Made by a program: the position numbers and the translations under genes. Shown here piece after piece: positions 6,781 to 15,107 of a stretch of 64,000 nt of DNA. Every line of letters begins with the position of its first letter. Position 1 is the stretch's first letter. Source of the DNA: JACPVU01 sp964373255 (GTDB lineage: Archaea > Aenigmatarchaeota > Aenigmatarchaeia > GW2011-AR5); contig CAYJTG010000006.1 of NCBI GenBank assembly GCA_964373255.1, positions 17,432 to 81,431 of the forward strand, given 5' to 3'. Under the pieces are notes generated by a model. It saw only the letters and a program-made list of their open reading frames with translations, did no database searches and was not told the DNA's origin.

Positions 6781-8616
6781 ATGACTGATACTATTGTAAA
6801 TAGGTTTTCGTGGAAGATCGCCGGCGAAGCCGGTCATGGAATCCTGAATGCCGGCCTGCAGATGTTTGCAAAATCCTGTCTGCGTGGCGGGTTGAACGTC
6901 TTCGCAAACGCCGAATATCCATCGCTGATACGCGGGGGCCATAACAACTTAGACGTGCGTGTGGACGACAGGGAAATATTTGCACATAGCAAGGACATAA
7001 ATATGCTTATTGCGCTTGACAAGAACTCTATCGACAAGCACGTAAACAAGATTACGCCAAACGGGGCTGTGATCTACGACAGCGACATTATAAAGATCGA
7101 TCAAAACTACATCAAAAGAGAAGACATTTTTGTCTACCCTATCCCGCTGTATCAGATTGCCGAAAAGATCGGCGGGAAGATAATGAGAAACACGGTTGCG
7201 ATGGGCGCTACATTTGCACTCCTTGATTTTGATCTAGAACTGTTGTACGATGTCTTGCGCGATAACTTCGGCAAGAAAAAGGGCGAGGCCATTGCAAACG
7301 CGAATGTTATTGCCGCAAAAACAGGCTACGATTACATAAAATCGAATTACAACATAGAAGTATTCCCGTTCAAGCTGAAAAAAATCGAAACGAATGAAAA
7401 AAGGATTTTCATGTCCGGCAACGAATCAATAGCAGCCGGTGCAATAAAGGCCGGTTGTAAATTTCTGGCGGCCTACCCGATGACGCCTGCTACTTCTATT
7501 TTGACAAACATGGCGTCACAGGAAATGAACTATAACATAATTGTGAAGCATACAGAGGACGAGATAGCAGCAATAAATATGGCGATAGGTGCAAGCTTTG
7601 CCGGCGTGCGGTCAATGGTCTGCACTTCCGGCGGCGGATTCGCCCTTATGGCGGAAGGGCTTGGGCTCGCCGCGCAGACAGAGACTCCTATAGTAATTGT
7701 CGAAGCTCAAAGGCCAGGACCCGCAACGGGCATGGCTACGCACTCAGGGCAAGGAGATTTAAATTTTGTGCTAAACGCGTCAACAGACGAGTTTCCAAGG
7801 ATCGTAATGGCGCCTGGGTGCGTAGAAGACTGTTTTTACGCCATAGCGGACGCATTCAATCTTGCGGAGAAATATCAGCTACCTGTTATAGTTTTAACGG
7901 ACAAGTATCTTGGAGAGAGCTACAGGTCTGTCTCCAAGTTCGATACGAAAAATGTAAAGATCGAGCGTGGGCTTATGCTGAAGGATGAGGATGCAGAAAA
8001 TACAAATGACTACAAGCGATACAAGCTGACGGACACAGGGATTTCACCACGATCTGTGCCTGGCCAGAAGAACTGCATGTTTGTGGCGAGCAGTTACGAA
8101 CACGATGAATATGGCTTTGAGCGCGAGGAGGAAGAAATACGCGTGGCAATGCACAACAAGCGGTTCAAGAAACTTGATGAAGCTGCAAAAGAGACAGAGC
8201 CGAAAGCTGTCAAATTCTATGGCAACGGGTACGCCGACTTGACGATTGTTTCATGGGGGTCGCCAAAAGGCCCGATAAGAGAAGCAATGCGCGTGCTGGA
8301 GCAGGAAGATATATTTATAAATTTCTACCAGATCGTTTTTATGAGCCCGTTCCCAACAAAGCAAGTGGAACAAATATTCAGCACCGCAAAAAAGGTCGTT
8401 GTCGTTGAGAACAATAAAACAGGCCAGCTCGCAGAATTAATCAGAGCAAAGACAGGCCTGAACGTAAGCAACAAAATACTTAGGTACGATGGCAGGCCTT
8501 TCTCTCTGGAGGATATTTGCAATGGAATAAAGGAAATCATGAAAAGTGATGGTGTTTCTGTAGTCGAATTCAGCAAGCACGGAATAATCAATGTTTTGAA
8601 AGCGGAGGCGTCATAA
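6781..8616 (+). CDS. korA: 2-oxoacid:ferredoxin oxidoreductase, fused gamma-alpha subunit
   Basis: 611 residues. The N-terminal 190 are the gamma domain (IAGEAGHGILNAG, SLIRGGHNN), followed by the alpha pyrimidine-binding domain (GNESIAAGAIKAG..AAYPMTPATSI, HTEDEIAAINMAIGASFAG, TSGGGFALMAEG). With the beta subunit downstream it oxidatively decarboxylates a 2-oxoacid to acyl-CoA, reducing ferredoxin. The fused gamma-alpha arrangement is standard for many archaeal enzymes. Substrate (oxoglutarate, pyruvate or branched-chain) is not determinable. First gene of a three-gene operon. Confidence 0.93.
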   Translation: MTDTIVNRFSWKIAGEAGHGILNAGLQMFAKSCLRGGLNVFANAEYPSLIRGGHNNLDVRVDDREIFAHSKDINMLIALDKNSIDKHVNKITPNGAVIYDSDIIKIDQNYIKREDIFVYPIPLYQIAEKIGGKIMRNTVAMGATFALLDFDLELLYDVLRDNFGKKKGEAIANANVIAAKTGYDYIKSNYNIEVFPFKLKKIETNEKRIFMSGNESIAAGAIKAGCKFLAAYPMTPATSILTNMASQEMNYNIIVKHTEDEIAAINMAIGASFAGVRSMVCTSGGGFALMAEGLGLAAQTETPIVIVEAQRPGPATGMATHSGQGDLNFVLNASTDEFPRIVMAPGCVEDCFYAIADAFNLAEKYQLPVIVLTDKYLGESYRSVSKFDTKNVKIERGLMLKDEDAENTNDYKRYKLTDTGISPRSVPGQKNCMFVASSYEHDEYGFEREEEEIRVAMHNKRFKKLDEAAKETEPKAVKFYGNGYADLTIVSWGSPKGPIREAMRVLEQEDIFINFYQIVFMSPFPTKQVEQIFSTAKKVVVVENNKTGQLAELIRAKTGLNVSNKILRYDGRPFSLEDICNGIKEIMKSDGVSVVEFSKHGIINVLKAEAS

Positions 8617-8892
8617 ATGGAAAATCCTGTTATAAAATATGGTTTAAATAGTTCTTCACCAGAACTGCAGGGACAAATGTTTGAATCGTATAATAGAACA
8701 GGAATGTTGAATAGAGAGAAACACGATATTGGTAACGGTTTGACATTAAATATATATACAATTATGGATGGCACTCCAATCTTAGGCTTTGATATTAGCG
8801 GTATGCATTTTAGTTTTGACCAAGTTCTTCCAAATAGATATCAACAAGTTTTAGAACAAATAAAGCAATACGCAAAATCCAGGAGTGTTTAA
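8617..8892 (+). CDS. Unrecognised 91-residue protein between korA and korB
   Basis: The frame starts immediately after the korA stop and ends one base before the korB start, so it is co-transcribed. It is more AT-rich than its neighbours. No motif is recognised; the C-terminus looks helical (YQQVLEQIKQYAKS). Similar small insertions occur in the ribosomal operons of this window. It could be a lineage-specific accessory protein or an unrelated insertion tolerated in the operon. Confidence 0.55.
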   Translation: MENPVIKYGLNSSSPELQGQMFESYNRTGMLNREKHDIGNGLTLNIYTIMDGTPILGFDISGMHFSFDQVLPNRYQQVLEQIKQYAKSRSV

Positions 8893-8893
8893 C

Positions 8894-10846
8894 ATGCCGT
8901 TATCAATTGCTCAATTATCGACAAAAGAGGCACCGACGTGGTGTCCGGGATGTGTATTGCCAGGCACGTTGATACAGTCTAATCCTTCTGTAAAAAAGAT
9001 TGAAACCATAAAAGTTGGAGACAAGGTGCTTGGAAAGGATGGAAAGTTCCACAGGGTTACAGAGGTTATGACTCACAACCACAAAGGAAAGATGCATAAG
9101 ATAATTTCTAAATGTTTTGGCTCGACAACCCTGACACCAGAGCATCCTGTTCTTTGCGCAAGGCGAGAAATTGTCAACAGGCGCAATAAAATATTCATAG
9201 TAGAATGGGTCAGGGCAGATTCATTAAGGATGTACGATTATCTTGTTTATCCAATTTTATCGGAGATCGAAGATAAAAATTATTTAGAGATAAAGTGGAA
9301 AAAATCTGAGATGGATAGGAAAAGCAAGCAGCTGCCAGATAGAATTGCTGTCGATGCAGATTTACTGAGGTTGGCAGGCTACTATATTGCAGAAGGCCAC
9401 GTTCATAATAGGGAAATCGTTCTCACATTCAACAAAAAAGAGACACGATATGTAGACGACGTAAAAGTTATAGTCAAAAGCCTGTTCGGTTTAAATGCTT
9501 CAACAAAAGTACGCGAAAATAAGAATACGTGTGACGTTAGTATAAGTTCATCCCTGTTAGCAAGGCTCTTTGCAGACTGGTTTGGAACAGGCGCTGCAAA
9601 TAAATCTATACCGCATTTTATGCTATTATTGCCGCCTAAAAAACAGAAAGAACTTCTCAAAGGTCTATGGAGAGGAGACGGCTATATTGGTTCTAGAAAA
9701 GCTGGATATAAAACTATTTCAAAGATATTGACAGAACAGATCAAACTTCTTCTTTTAAGGCAATCCATTGTTCCGTCTATATCCGAGAATAAAGCGTATG
9801 GTATGCACAAAAAAGCGTACAACTTGGAAGTTTGTGGCAGAAAAAATCTATCGGCACTAAAATCTATAATTTCTGATGAAGAACAAGAGAGCGAACTTGA
9901 TAACCAGCGCTTTGCAATATCTAAGATGCATGTTTTTCTTCCCATAAGAAATATTGAAACCTTTGATTACGACGGGGATGTGCATAATTTCGAGGTCGAA
10001 GATGTACAATCTTACGTATCAGAGAGTGCGACACTACACAACTGCGGCGATTTTATGATTTTAGGCGCTATAAAATCAGCGCTTGCCGATCTTGATATTG
10101 AACAACACAACACGCTGATCGTGTCGGGCATCGGCTGCGGTTCCAAAACGCCTCACTTCGTAAAGACCTACGGGTTTGAAGGCCTTCACGGCCGCGCCTT
10201 GCCAGTCGCAACGGGGGCAAAGCTCGTGAACAATAAGCTGAATGTTCTTGTCGTCACAGGTGATGGCGACTGTTATGGTATTGGCGGCAATCATTTTATG
10301 CATTCTATGAGAAGAAACCTTGACGTCACGCTTATTGTGCAAAACAACGCTGTATATGGACTGACAAAGGGCCAGACGTCGCCGACAAGCCAGAAAGGGT
10401 TTGTATCGAATTCAACGCCATCCGGCGCGCTCGAAGAGCCGGTCAATCCAATGTCATGGTCAATAGTTGCTGGCGCTACCTACGTGGCGCGCGCCTCCTC
10501 TCTTGATATGACTCATCTTAAGATGCTGATCGAGAACGGCGTGAAGCACAAGGGCTTTGCACTTATCGATGTATTTCAACCGTGCACAACTTACAACAAA
10601 ATTAACACAGCAGACTGGTACCGCCAAAGAACATATAAGCTGGAAGAAGCAGGCCACAACACTGAAGATAAGATTGCTGCGCTCACAAAAGCTGAAGAAT
10701 GGGGCGACAGGATACCTATAGGCCTGTTCTACAAGGTCAACAAGCCGACGTACGAAGACGGCCTGCCGCAGATTGCAAACACGCCCATAGTGAAGCAGAA
10801 TATAGAAAATATCGATATCGAGCCGCTTCTCGCAAGATATTCCTAG
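8894..10846 (+). CDS. korB: 2-oxoacid:ferredoxin oxidoreductase beta subunit with intein
   Basis: The precursor is 650 residues; about 286 remain after removal of a 364-residue intein. Exteins: MPLSIAQLSTKEAPTWCPG and CGDFMILGAIKSAL...VVTGDGDCYGIGGNHFMH, the thiamine-diphosphate binding GDGD motif, then NNAVYGLTKGQTSPTS. The intein interrupts the conserved WCPGCGDF motif, whose cysteines bind the Fe-S cluster near the cofactor, so splicing is required for activity. The start ATG at 8894 overlaps the end of the small upstream gene; an in-frame GTG at 8885 is rejected. Confidence 0.93.
   Translation: MPLSIAQLSTKEAPTWCPGCVLPGTLIQSNPSVKKIETIKVGDKVLGKDGKFHRVTEVMTHNHKGKMHKIISKCFGSTTLTPEHPVLCARREIVNRRNKIFIVEWVRADSLRMYDYLVYPILSEIEDKNYLEIKWKKSEMDRKSKQLPDRIAVDADLLRLAGYYIAEGHVHNREIVLTFNKKETRYVDDVKVIVKSLFGLNASTKVRENKNTCDVSISSSLLARLFADWFGTGAANKSIPHFMLLLPPKKQKELLKGLWRGDGYIGSRKAGYKTISKILTEQIKLLLLRQSIVPSISENKAYGMHKKAYNLEVCGRKNLSALKSIISDEEQESELDNQRFAISKMHVFLPIRNIETFDYDGDVHNFEVEDVQSYVSESATLHNCGDFMILGAIKSALADLDIEQHNTLIVSGIGCGSKTPHFVKTYGFEGLHGRALPVATGAKLVNNKLNVLVVTGDGDCYGIGGNHFMHSMRRNLDVTLIVQNNAVYGLTKGQTSPTSQKGFVSNSTPSGALEEPVNPMSWSIVAGATYVARASSLDMTHLKMLIENGVKHKGFALIDVFQPCTTYNKINTADWYRQRTYKLEEAGHNTEDKIAALTKAEEWGDRIPIGLFYKVNKPTYEDGLPQIANTPIVKQNIENIDIEPLLARYS
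8951..10042 (+). mobile_element. Intein with LAGLIDADG homing endonuclease, in korB
   Basis: Begins at Cys (CVLPGTLI, splicing block A), has LTPEHPVLC (block B, TxxH), two LAGLIDADG-type helices (LLRLAGYYIAEGH and LLKGLWRGDGYI), block F-like FDYDGDVHNFEVE and ends ...ATLHN before Cys+1. All splicing residues (Cys1, His in block B, terminal His-Asn, Cys+1) are present, and the endonuclease domain looks intact, so it could still be mobile. It is more AT-rich than the extein. Confidence 0.95.
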
Positions 10847-10924
10847 CGGTGAAAAGAATATGCGATGATAAGCAAGTCCAGTAAATATAATCACTATTAA
10901 TATTTTCTTTTCCTAATTAGTTTC

Positions 10925-11272
10925 GTGAAAAATGAATTTGTTGCTGTTTATATAACTACAAAAAATCCTAGATCAGCAAGAAAGATAGGAAAAATACTTG
11001 TAAAAGAACGCCTCGCAGGATGCATTAACATTATTCCTTACGTAAACTCTATGTACTGGTGGAAAGGCAGGATAGAAGACCATGGCGAATCTGTAATCAT
11101 AGCAAAAACAAGAAGATCACTTATTAAAAAATTAATTGAAGTTGTCAAAAAGCACCACAGCTATAAAGTGCCCTGTATCAATGCCCTGCCTATTCTGGAG
11201 GGCAATCCTGATTATCTAAAATGGCTGAAGGAAGAAACAAGATTAAGGAGAGATAGAGGTGTAAAACAATGA
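10925..11272 (+). CDS. cutA: CutA1 family protein
   Basis: 115 residues, FVAVYITTKNPRSARKIGKILVKERLAGCINIIPYVNSMYWWKG: the ferredoxin-like trimer family named for divalent cation tolerance, whose cellular role is uncertain. The motif C(I/V)NI.p...s.Y.WkG is conserved. GTG start with TTTCGTG context. The stop overlaps the next start (ATGA), suggesting coupled translation. The C-terminal basic tail after about residue 105 is longer than usual. Confidence 0.88.
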   Translation: MKNEFVAVYITTKNPRSARKIGKILVKERLAGCINIIPYVNSMYWWKGRIEDHGESVIIAKTRRSLIKKLIEVVKKHHSYKVPCINALPILEGNPDYLKWLKEETRLRRDRGVKQ

Positions 11273-11403
11273 AAATAGACAAAAGAACAAGCGGGGTATT
11301 GTCGCTGGTCTTCGGCGTCTTGATTTTGATAAAGCCCGACGTACTGGCCATGCTTGTTGGATTGTATCTGATTATCTATGGCATATTGGAACTTGCGAAG
11401 TAA
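11269..11403 (+). CDS. DUF3096-type small membrane protein
   Basis: 44 residues with two hydrophobic helices: GVLSLVFGVLILIKPDVLAMLVGLYLIIYGILEL. The G.l.lvfGilil..P..l..ivg.yLii.Gil pattern matches the DUF3096 membrane proteins. Function unknown. The start overlaps the cutA stop by 4 nt. Confidence 0.65.
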   Translation: MKIDKRTSGVLSLVFGVLILIKPDVLAMLVGLYLIIYGILELAK

Positions 11404-11468
11404 AAACTGCGGGTCTTTTTACTTTTTTTAATAGTGGTTTTTTATACTTTAATTTTAGATGAATAATC

Positions 11469-12059
11469 ATGCCAGGCAAACTGATTGTCTTCGAGGGTTT
11501 AGACGGTGCGGGCGTGACCACACAGGCCACGCTCCTTCGAAATTATTTCATGAACAAAGGCAAGGATACCATACTCACCAAAGAGCCCACGGACGGCCTT
11601 ATAGGCGGTCTGATAAAATCTTCGCTCAGAAGTGAATGGAAGACAGACCCAATGACATTGCAGCTGCTGTTTACGTCTGATCGGTCCCATCACCTTACAA
11701 CAGAAATCGATCCGGCGCTGAAGCAGGACAAGATTGTAATCTGCGACCGCTATATTTTATCTTCTCTGGTTTTCGGCAGCATACACACATCGCTCGACGT
11801 CCTGAAACAGCTGAACGTACACTTCAGAAAGCCTAACATCACAATTGTTGTCGACACAAACCCGCGCGTGTGCATGGAACGCATAAAAAAAGCCCGCCAT
11901 CACGTCGAGCTGTTCGAAGAGGAGCAGAAGCTAGAGCAGATAAGACGAAACTACATGGCGCTGAAGAACTATTTCTCAGAAACCTACATCATCGACGGCA
12001 ACCGCCCCGCTGAGGCGATCGCAGAAGAGATAAGGCGGCTTGTCGACAGCAAAATATGA
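11469..12059 (+). CDS. tmk: Thymidylate kinase with atypical P-loop
   Basis: 196 residues; phosphorylates dTMP to dTDP for DNA synthesis. FEGLDGAGVTTQ is the P-loop, then TKEPTDGLIGGLI (dTMP-binding EP), CDRYILSSLVFG (DRY motif) and VVDTNPRVCMERI. The P-loop lysine (GxxGxGK[ST]) is replaced by valine; either this lineage uses another basic residue or activity is changed. The kinase is otherwise complete. Stand-alone gene with its own AT-rich promoter. Confidence 0.88.
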   Translation: MPGKLIVFEGLDGAGVTTQATLLRNYFMNKGKDTILTKEPTDGLIGGLIKSSLRSEWKTDPMTLQLLFTSDRSHHLTTEIDPALKQDKIVICDRYILSSLVFGSIHTSLDVLKQLNVHFRKPNITIVVDTNPRVCMERIKKARHHVELFEEEQKLEQIRRNYMALKNYFSETYIIDGNRPAEAIAEEIRRLVDSKI

Positions 12060-12097
12060 AATCCCTTATATAACCTGTGACTAACTTGAGAAAAGCA

Positions 12098-12230
12098 GGC
12101 TCTGTTGAAATGCTCAATAAAAGCATCGACGTGAGAGCTATCATCTCTCGATGATAGCTCTAGCTGACCCTTACGTCGATAAGACGTAAGGGTCTACGTC
12201 GATGCTTTTTCATAGGTTTTCAACAGAGCC
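12098..12230 (+). mobile_element. Three-way-junction element, family A copy 4 (best-preserved type)
   Basis: 133 bp. Ends GGCTCTGTTGAAA / TTTCAACAGAGCC are perfect. An asymmetric internal loop (TGCTCAAT opposite CATAGG) precedes the inner stem AAAAGCATCGACGT/ACGTCGATGCTTTT. Arms AGAGCTATCATC/GATGATAGCTCT (loop TCTC) and ACCCTTACGTC/GACGTAAGGGT (loop GATAA) are perfect, with linker AGCTG. Perfect 8-bp flanking repeat GAAAAGCA. Almost identical, in inverse orientation, to the copy at 54705. Confidence 0.95.
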
Positions 12231-12320
12231 GAAAAGCAAAGCTTTCCTAAGTCGCCAGAAAACCTCTGGTTTTCTGTACGAAGTCACAGGTTTCTTTTCG
12301 AATTCTTTTCTTTCAGAAAT
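12231..12320. repeat. Cluster of short perfect hairpins
   Basis: GAAAAGC/GCTTTCC (imperfect) and the perfect 9-bp hairpin CAGAAAACC-TCT-GGTTTTCTG with a 3-nt loop, followed by further A/T-rich partly self-complementary sequence. The same hairpin style is seen at 31316 and 41750. It lies between the tmk and msrB 3' ends, which are convergent, so it may act as a bidirectional terminator or transcript end structure. Confidence 0.45.
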
Positions 12321-12332
12321 CAGGTTTTCAAT

Positions 12333-12698
12333 TTAGGCTTCTTTTTCTTCCTTGAAATTTAATGCAGCAGAGTTTATGCAGAATCGCTTTCTCGTTGGCT
12401 CTGGGCCGTCGTCAAAAACATGGCCCAGATGGCCGCTGCATTTTTTGCATAAGACTTCAGTACGGCGCATAAAAAGGCTGTTATCTTTTTTGAGCTTTAT
12501 ACTGTCCTTCTCAACATCATAGAAGCTAGGCCAGCCTGTACCGGAGTCAAATTTCGTATCGGACGAAAACAGTTTTGTTCCACACCCAGCACATACGTAA
12601 ACGCCTTTTTGTTTGTTGTTCCAGTATTTTCCTGTAAATGGCGGCTCTGTCCCACTACAACGAAGAACACTATACTGTTCTGGTGTTAATTTTTTCAT
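12333..12698 (-). CDS. msrB: Peptide methionine-R-sulfoxide reductase
   Basis: 121 residues; reduces methionine-R-sulfoxide in proteins. TEPPFTGKYWNNKQKGVYVCAGCG (zinc CxxC), SGTGWPSFYDV, KKCSGHLGHVFDDGP (second CxxC) and the catalytic cysteine in RFCINSAAL are all present. Full length for the family. Convergent with tmk across a hairpin cluster. Confidence 0.95.
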   Translation of the reverse strand: MKKLTPEQYSVLRCSGTEPPFTGKYWNNKQKGVYVCAGCGTKLFSSDTKFDSGTGWPSFYDVEKDSIKLKKDNSLFMRRTEVLCKKCSGHLGHVFDDGPEPTRKRFCINSAALNFKEEKEA

Positions 12699-12750
12699 AA
12701 TCTTACTGAAGATTTAGTTAATTTAAATACGTTTCTGCTATAGATTTTTC

Positions 12751-13293
12751 ATGATTATCGACTTGAACATAAATGATTGGACGTTAGAGCACGATAGAAA
12801 AGTAAGAAACATTATTCGTACAACTTCAGTAGAGTATACAAATTTCTACAAAGAAAGGTTTCCAGAAGATATTCTAGTTGTAGGCGAAAACTGGCTCTAT
12901 ATAGGAGAAGTTAAGCCACTTAGTCTTGATGTACCTGACAAAGATTATGGTAATGGAGTTACATTAGCATTTTCACGGGCAATAAATATTAAACCAATAG
13001 ATGTATTTTTTATGACGAAATATGTTCCTCTAACACAAATCTTTAACGACTTTAAAAAATATTTTGAGAAGGTAGAAAGTGCTATTTTCCCACTATCAGA
13101 GCAGCGCAATCATGAAGCAAAACAATTGGGTCTAGTTTATCAGCACCAAGATGATTGGTACACAGTTCAAAGAGACGATGAAAAACTAATAAAGGTTTTC
13201 CCATTGACGCCAGAAAAACAAACAATATATTTCATGAAAATAGGTGATAAATCAGTTGGCTATACTTCACTAAAGAGACAAATTGATGTATAG
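12751..13293 (+). CDS. Unrecognised 180-residue protein
   Basis: A soluble, AT-rich gene with no recognisable motif; mixed alpha/beta composition with several aromatic residues. Leaderless-type start: TTTAAATACG lies about 25 bp before the ATG. It faces the scpB end convergently. Real-gene status rests on length and promoter spacing. Confidence 0.55.
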   Translation: MIIDLNINDWTLEHDRKVRNIIRTTSVEYTNFYKERFPEDILVVGENWLYIGEVKPLSLDVPDKDYGNGVTLAFSRAINIKPIDVFFMTKYVPLTQIFNDFKKYFEKVESAIFPLSEQRNHEAKQLGLVYQHQDDWYTVQRDDEKLIKVFPLTPEKQTIYFMKIGDKSVGYTSLKRQIDV

Positions 13294-13296
13294 TTA

Positions 13297-13824
13297 TTAT
13301 ACGCCTTCCTCCTCAACGCCCTTCTCCTTGTCTATCTCTTGCTGGAATTCCTTTTTTAGATTTTCTTTTTTTGTTCCGAAATATTCCTCGAACTGCGGCG
13401 TTGTTGCGAGTATTTTTGTCCTTGATTTTTTCTCCACCCTGATAAGGCCGCGCTGTTCCAGATCTTTTACATACTCGTACGTGCGGTTTCCAATCACCTT
13501 AACGATGTCGGACTGTTTTATGGGCTCGTGGTATGCAATTATTGCCAACACCCTTAGCAAACCGCGGGACAAATCAGAATGCGGCGTCAAGTCAGTTACG
13601 TCTTCAAGAAACTCGGGCTTCACGACAAGGCGGTAGCCTCCAATATCAGAAAGTGCTATTCCAGAATCCTCCTTCGCATATTTTTCCTTCAGGATTTTTA
13701 TCATTTCTTCCATTTTCTCCCTATTGCTGCGCACGTATTTTGACAATTTTTCCAGCGGCAGTGGATCGGCCGTCGTAAACAGGACCGCTTCCAGAAGCGC
13801 CAGTTTTTTCTCGTCGATTTTCAT
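13297..13824 (-). CDS. scpB: Segregation and condensation protein B
   Basis: 175 residues with two winged-helix domains. KLALLEAVLFTTADPLPLEKLSKYV and RGLLRVLAIIAYHEPIKQSDI are the ScpB hallmarks (EA.LF....P.....La; L..lAiIAY.qPitr.di). It dimerises and binds the ScpA middle region to regulate SMC. The start is the internal MKIDEKK; upstream codons overlap the scpA coding end and are not conserved. Last gene of the dihydrofolate reductase-like/ScpA/ScpB group downstream of smc. Confidence 0.9.
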   Translation of the reverse strand: MKIDEKKLALLEAVLFTTADPLPLEKLSKYVRSNREKMEEMIKILKEKYAKEDSGIALSDIGGYRLVVKPEFLEDVTDLTPHSDLSRGLLRVLAIIAYHEPIKQSDIVKVIGNRTYEYVKDLEQRGLIRVEKKSRTKILATTPQFEEYFGTKKENLKKEFQQEIDKEKGVEEEGV

Positions 13825-13853
13825 TATCGATCCCTTCCTAATAGTTTTCTTTA

Positions 13854-14582
13854 TTAAACTTCTTGTTGTGCTGCGCTGTTTTCTTCCCTCAGCACTATTA
13901 TAATATCTTGGAACATCTCCTGCTGCTCGCACGTTATCTTGCTGCGCTGTGACAGGTAAAGCAGCGGCAAAAACGTGTCAACGATATCCATCCTTTTCCA
14001 TGAGGGCACAAGCTGCGAAAAAGTTATTGTGTTGTGCTTCACGATTTTTTCATAAACGCTCTTTATGCGGGCTTCTATATTCTCTTCCGGCTCAATAAGC
14101 TTTTCTATGGCTCCTCGCATTCTCACTACTTTTGTCTCTTTTCTTTCTTTGAATGCAAAAGCCTTGTTGAGCGCACCGATCAGATCCTCCAGTGTCACTT
14201 TTTTTGTCGGCATTCTTATGAGCGGTGGCACAAGGGCAGGGATGTCATCAATATTTATCGGCGGTATCTGCTCGCCCGCGCGCAGCTGCTTCTTCTCCTC
14301 TTCCTCAAGCATAAGTTCTGTCTTCATCCTGAGCATTATTGCGGCGACCAGTACGAACCGCGCAGGCACACGAAAGTCAAACTTCTCGACCTTCTGCAAG
14401 TAAGACATGAACGTATCCGCCAGCTTTATCAGGTCTACGTTCAGCGGGTCCATTCCCTCCTCGCCGACCAGTGTCGTCAGAACTTCTTGCCAGTCCGAGC
14501 CGAGTATGATCGTCTGGATGACCTTGTTCTCGTCGATGACGGGCTTCTGGACTTCTTGATTTTTATCTTCTTCCATATTCAT
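13854..14582 (-). CDS. scpA: Segregation and condensation protein A (kleisin)
   Basis: 242 residues, the kleisin that bridges SMC heads. DPLNVDLIKLADTFMSYLQK and ARFVLVAAIMLRMKTELML are the ScpA N-terminal signature; the C-terminal winged helix (FLPLLYLSQRSKITCEQQEMFQDI) binds the SMC head. The start overlaps the preceding stop (ATGA). It works with the SMC and ScpB of this locus in chromosome organisation. Confidence 0.92.
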   Translation of the reverse strand: MNMEEDKNQEVQKPVIDENKVIQTIILGSDWQEVLTTLVGEEGMDPLNVDLIKLADTFMSYLQKVEKFDFRVPARFVLVAAIMLRMKTELMLEEEEKKQLRAGEQIPPINIDDIPALVPPLIRMPTKKVTLEDLIGALNKAFAFKERKETKVVRMRGAIEKLIEPEENIEARIKSVYEKIVKHNTITFSQLVPSWKRMDIVDTFLPLLYLSQRSKITCEQQEMFQDIIIVLREENSAAQQEV

Positions 14583-15103
14583 ACCTTCTTTTTGACTTTA
14601 TAGTGGAGCTGAACTATGCCATAAGGCAGCTTTCTCATTTTAACTAATTTCATCCTTGAGTAGAACTTATCTTCTCTAAATAATTTTATGCCATCACCCA
14701 AAACCGCTGGTTCTATGTTTATTATAATTTCATTGATCAGCCCCGCCTTCATGAATGCGCTGTTCAGCGTGCTGCCACCCGTAAGTATCATGCTCTTGAA
14801 TCCCGTAAAAGAAGCCTTTTTTATAGCGTCTTTTGGTGATTTTGCTATGATATATTCTTTATCTATCTTTGATTTTTTCTTGGATGTGACAACGATTTTA
14901 TGTGCTTTAACATCTTCAAAATTATAGTCTTTATACAGATACTTAACAACGTCGTATGTTTTTCTTCCTATAACAAAGCACCCCGACTTTTTGGCAAGCT
15001 TGCAGAATTCATACCAGTTTTCGTCAGAAAGAAAGTCTTCCTGATTATTCGCTCTTGCTATCATACCGTTGACCGACATGGCCATGTATAAAATTACTTT
15101 CAT
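14579..15103 (-). CDS. Dihydrofolate reductase/RibD C-terminal domain-like protein
   Basis: 174 residues: MAMSVNGMIARANN, GCFVIGRKTYD and MILTGGSTLNSAFMKAGLINEI match the DHFR-like RibD C-terminal family of NADPH reductases. The physiological substrate is uncertain (pterin or pyrimidine). GAGTGATatt precedes the start. It is embedded between smc and scpA, an odd partner for a condensin operon, perhaps only by co-transcription. Confidence 0.75.
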   Translation of the reverse strand: MKVILYMAMSVNGMIARANNQEDFLSDENWYEFCKLAKKSGCFVIGRKTYDVVKYLYKDYNFEDVKAHKIVVTSKKKSKIDKEYIIAKSPKDAIKKASFTGFKSMILTGGSTLNSAFMKAGLINEIIINIEPAVLGDGIKLFREDKFYSRMKLVKMRKLPYGIVQLHYKVKKKV

Positions 15104-15107
15104 AATA

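Noticed and set aside
8885..8893. GTG start of korB three codons upstream
   Set aside because: It lies inside the preceding gene's stop region and adds MFN not seen in the family; the ATG at 8894 fits.
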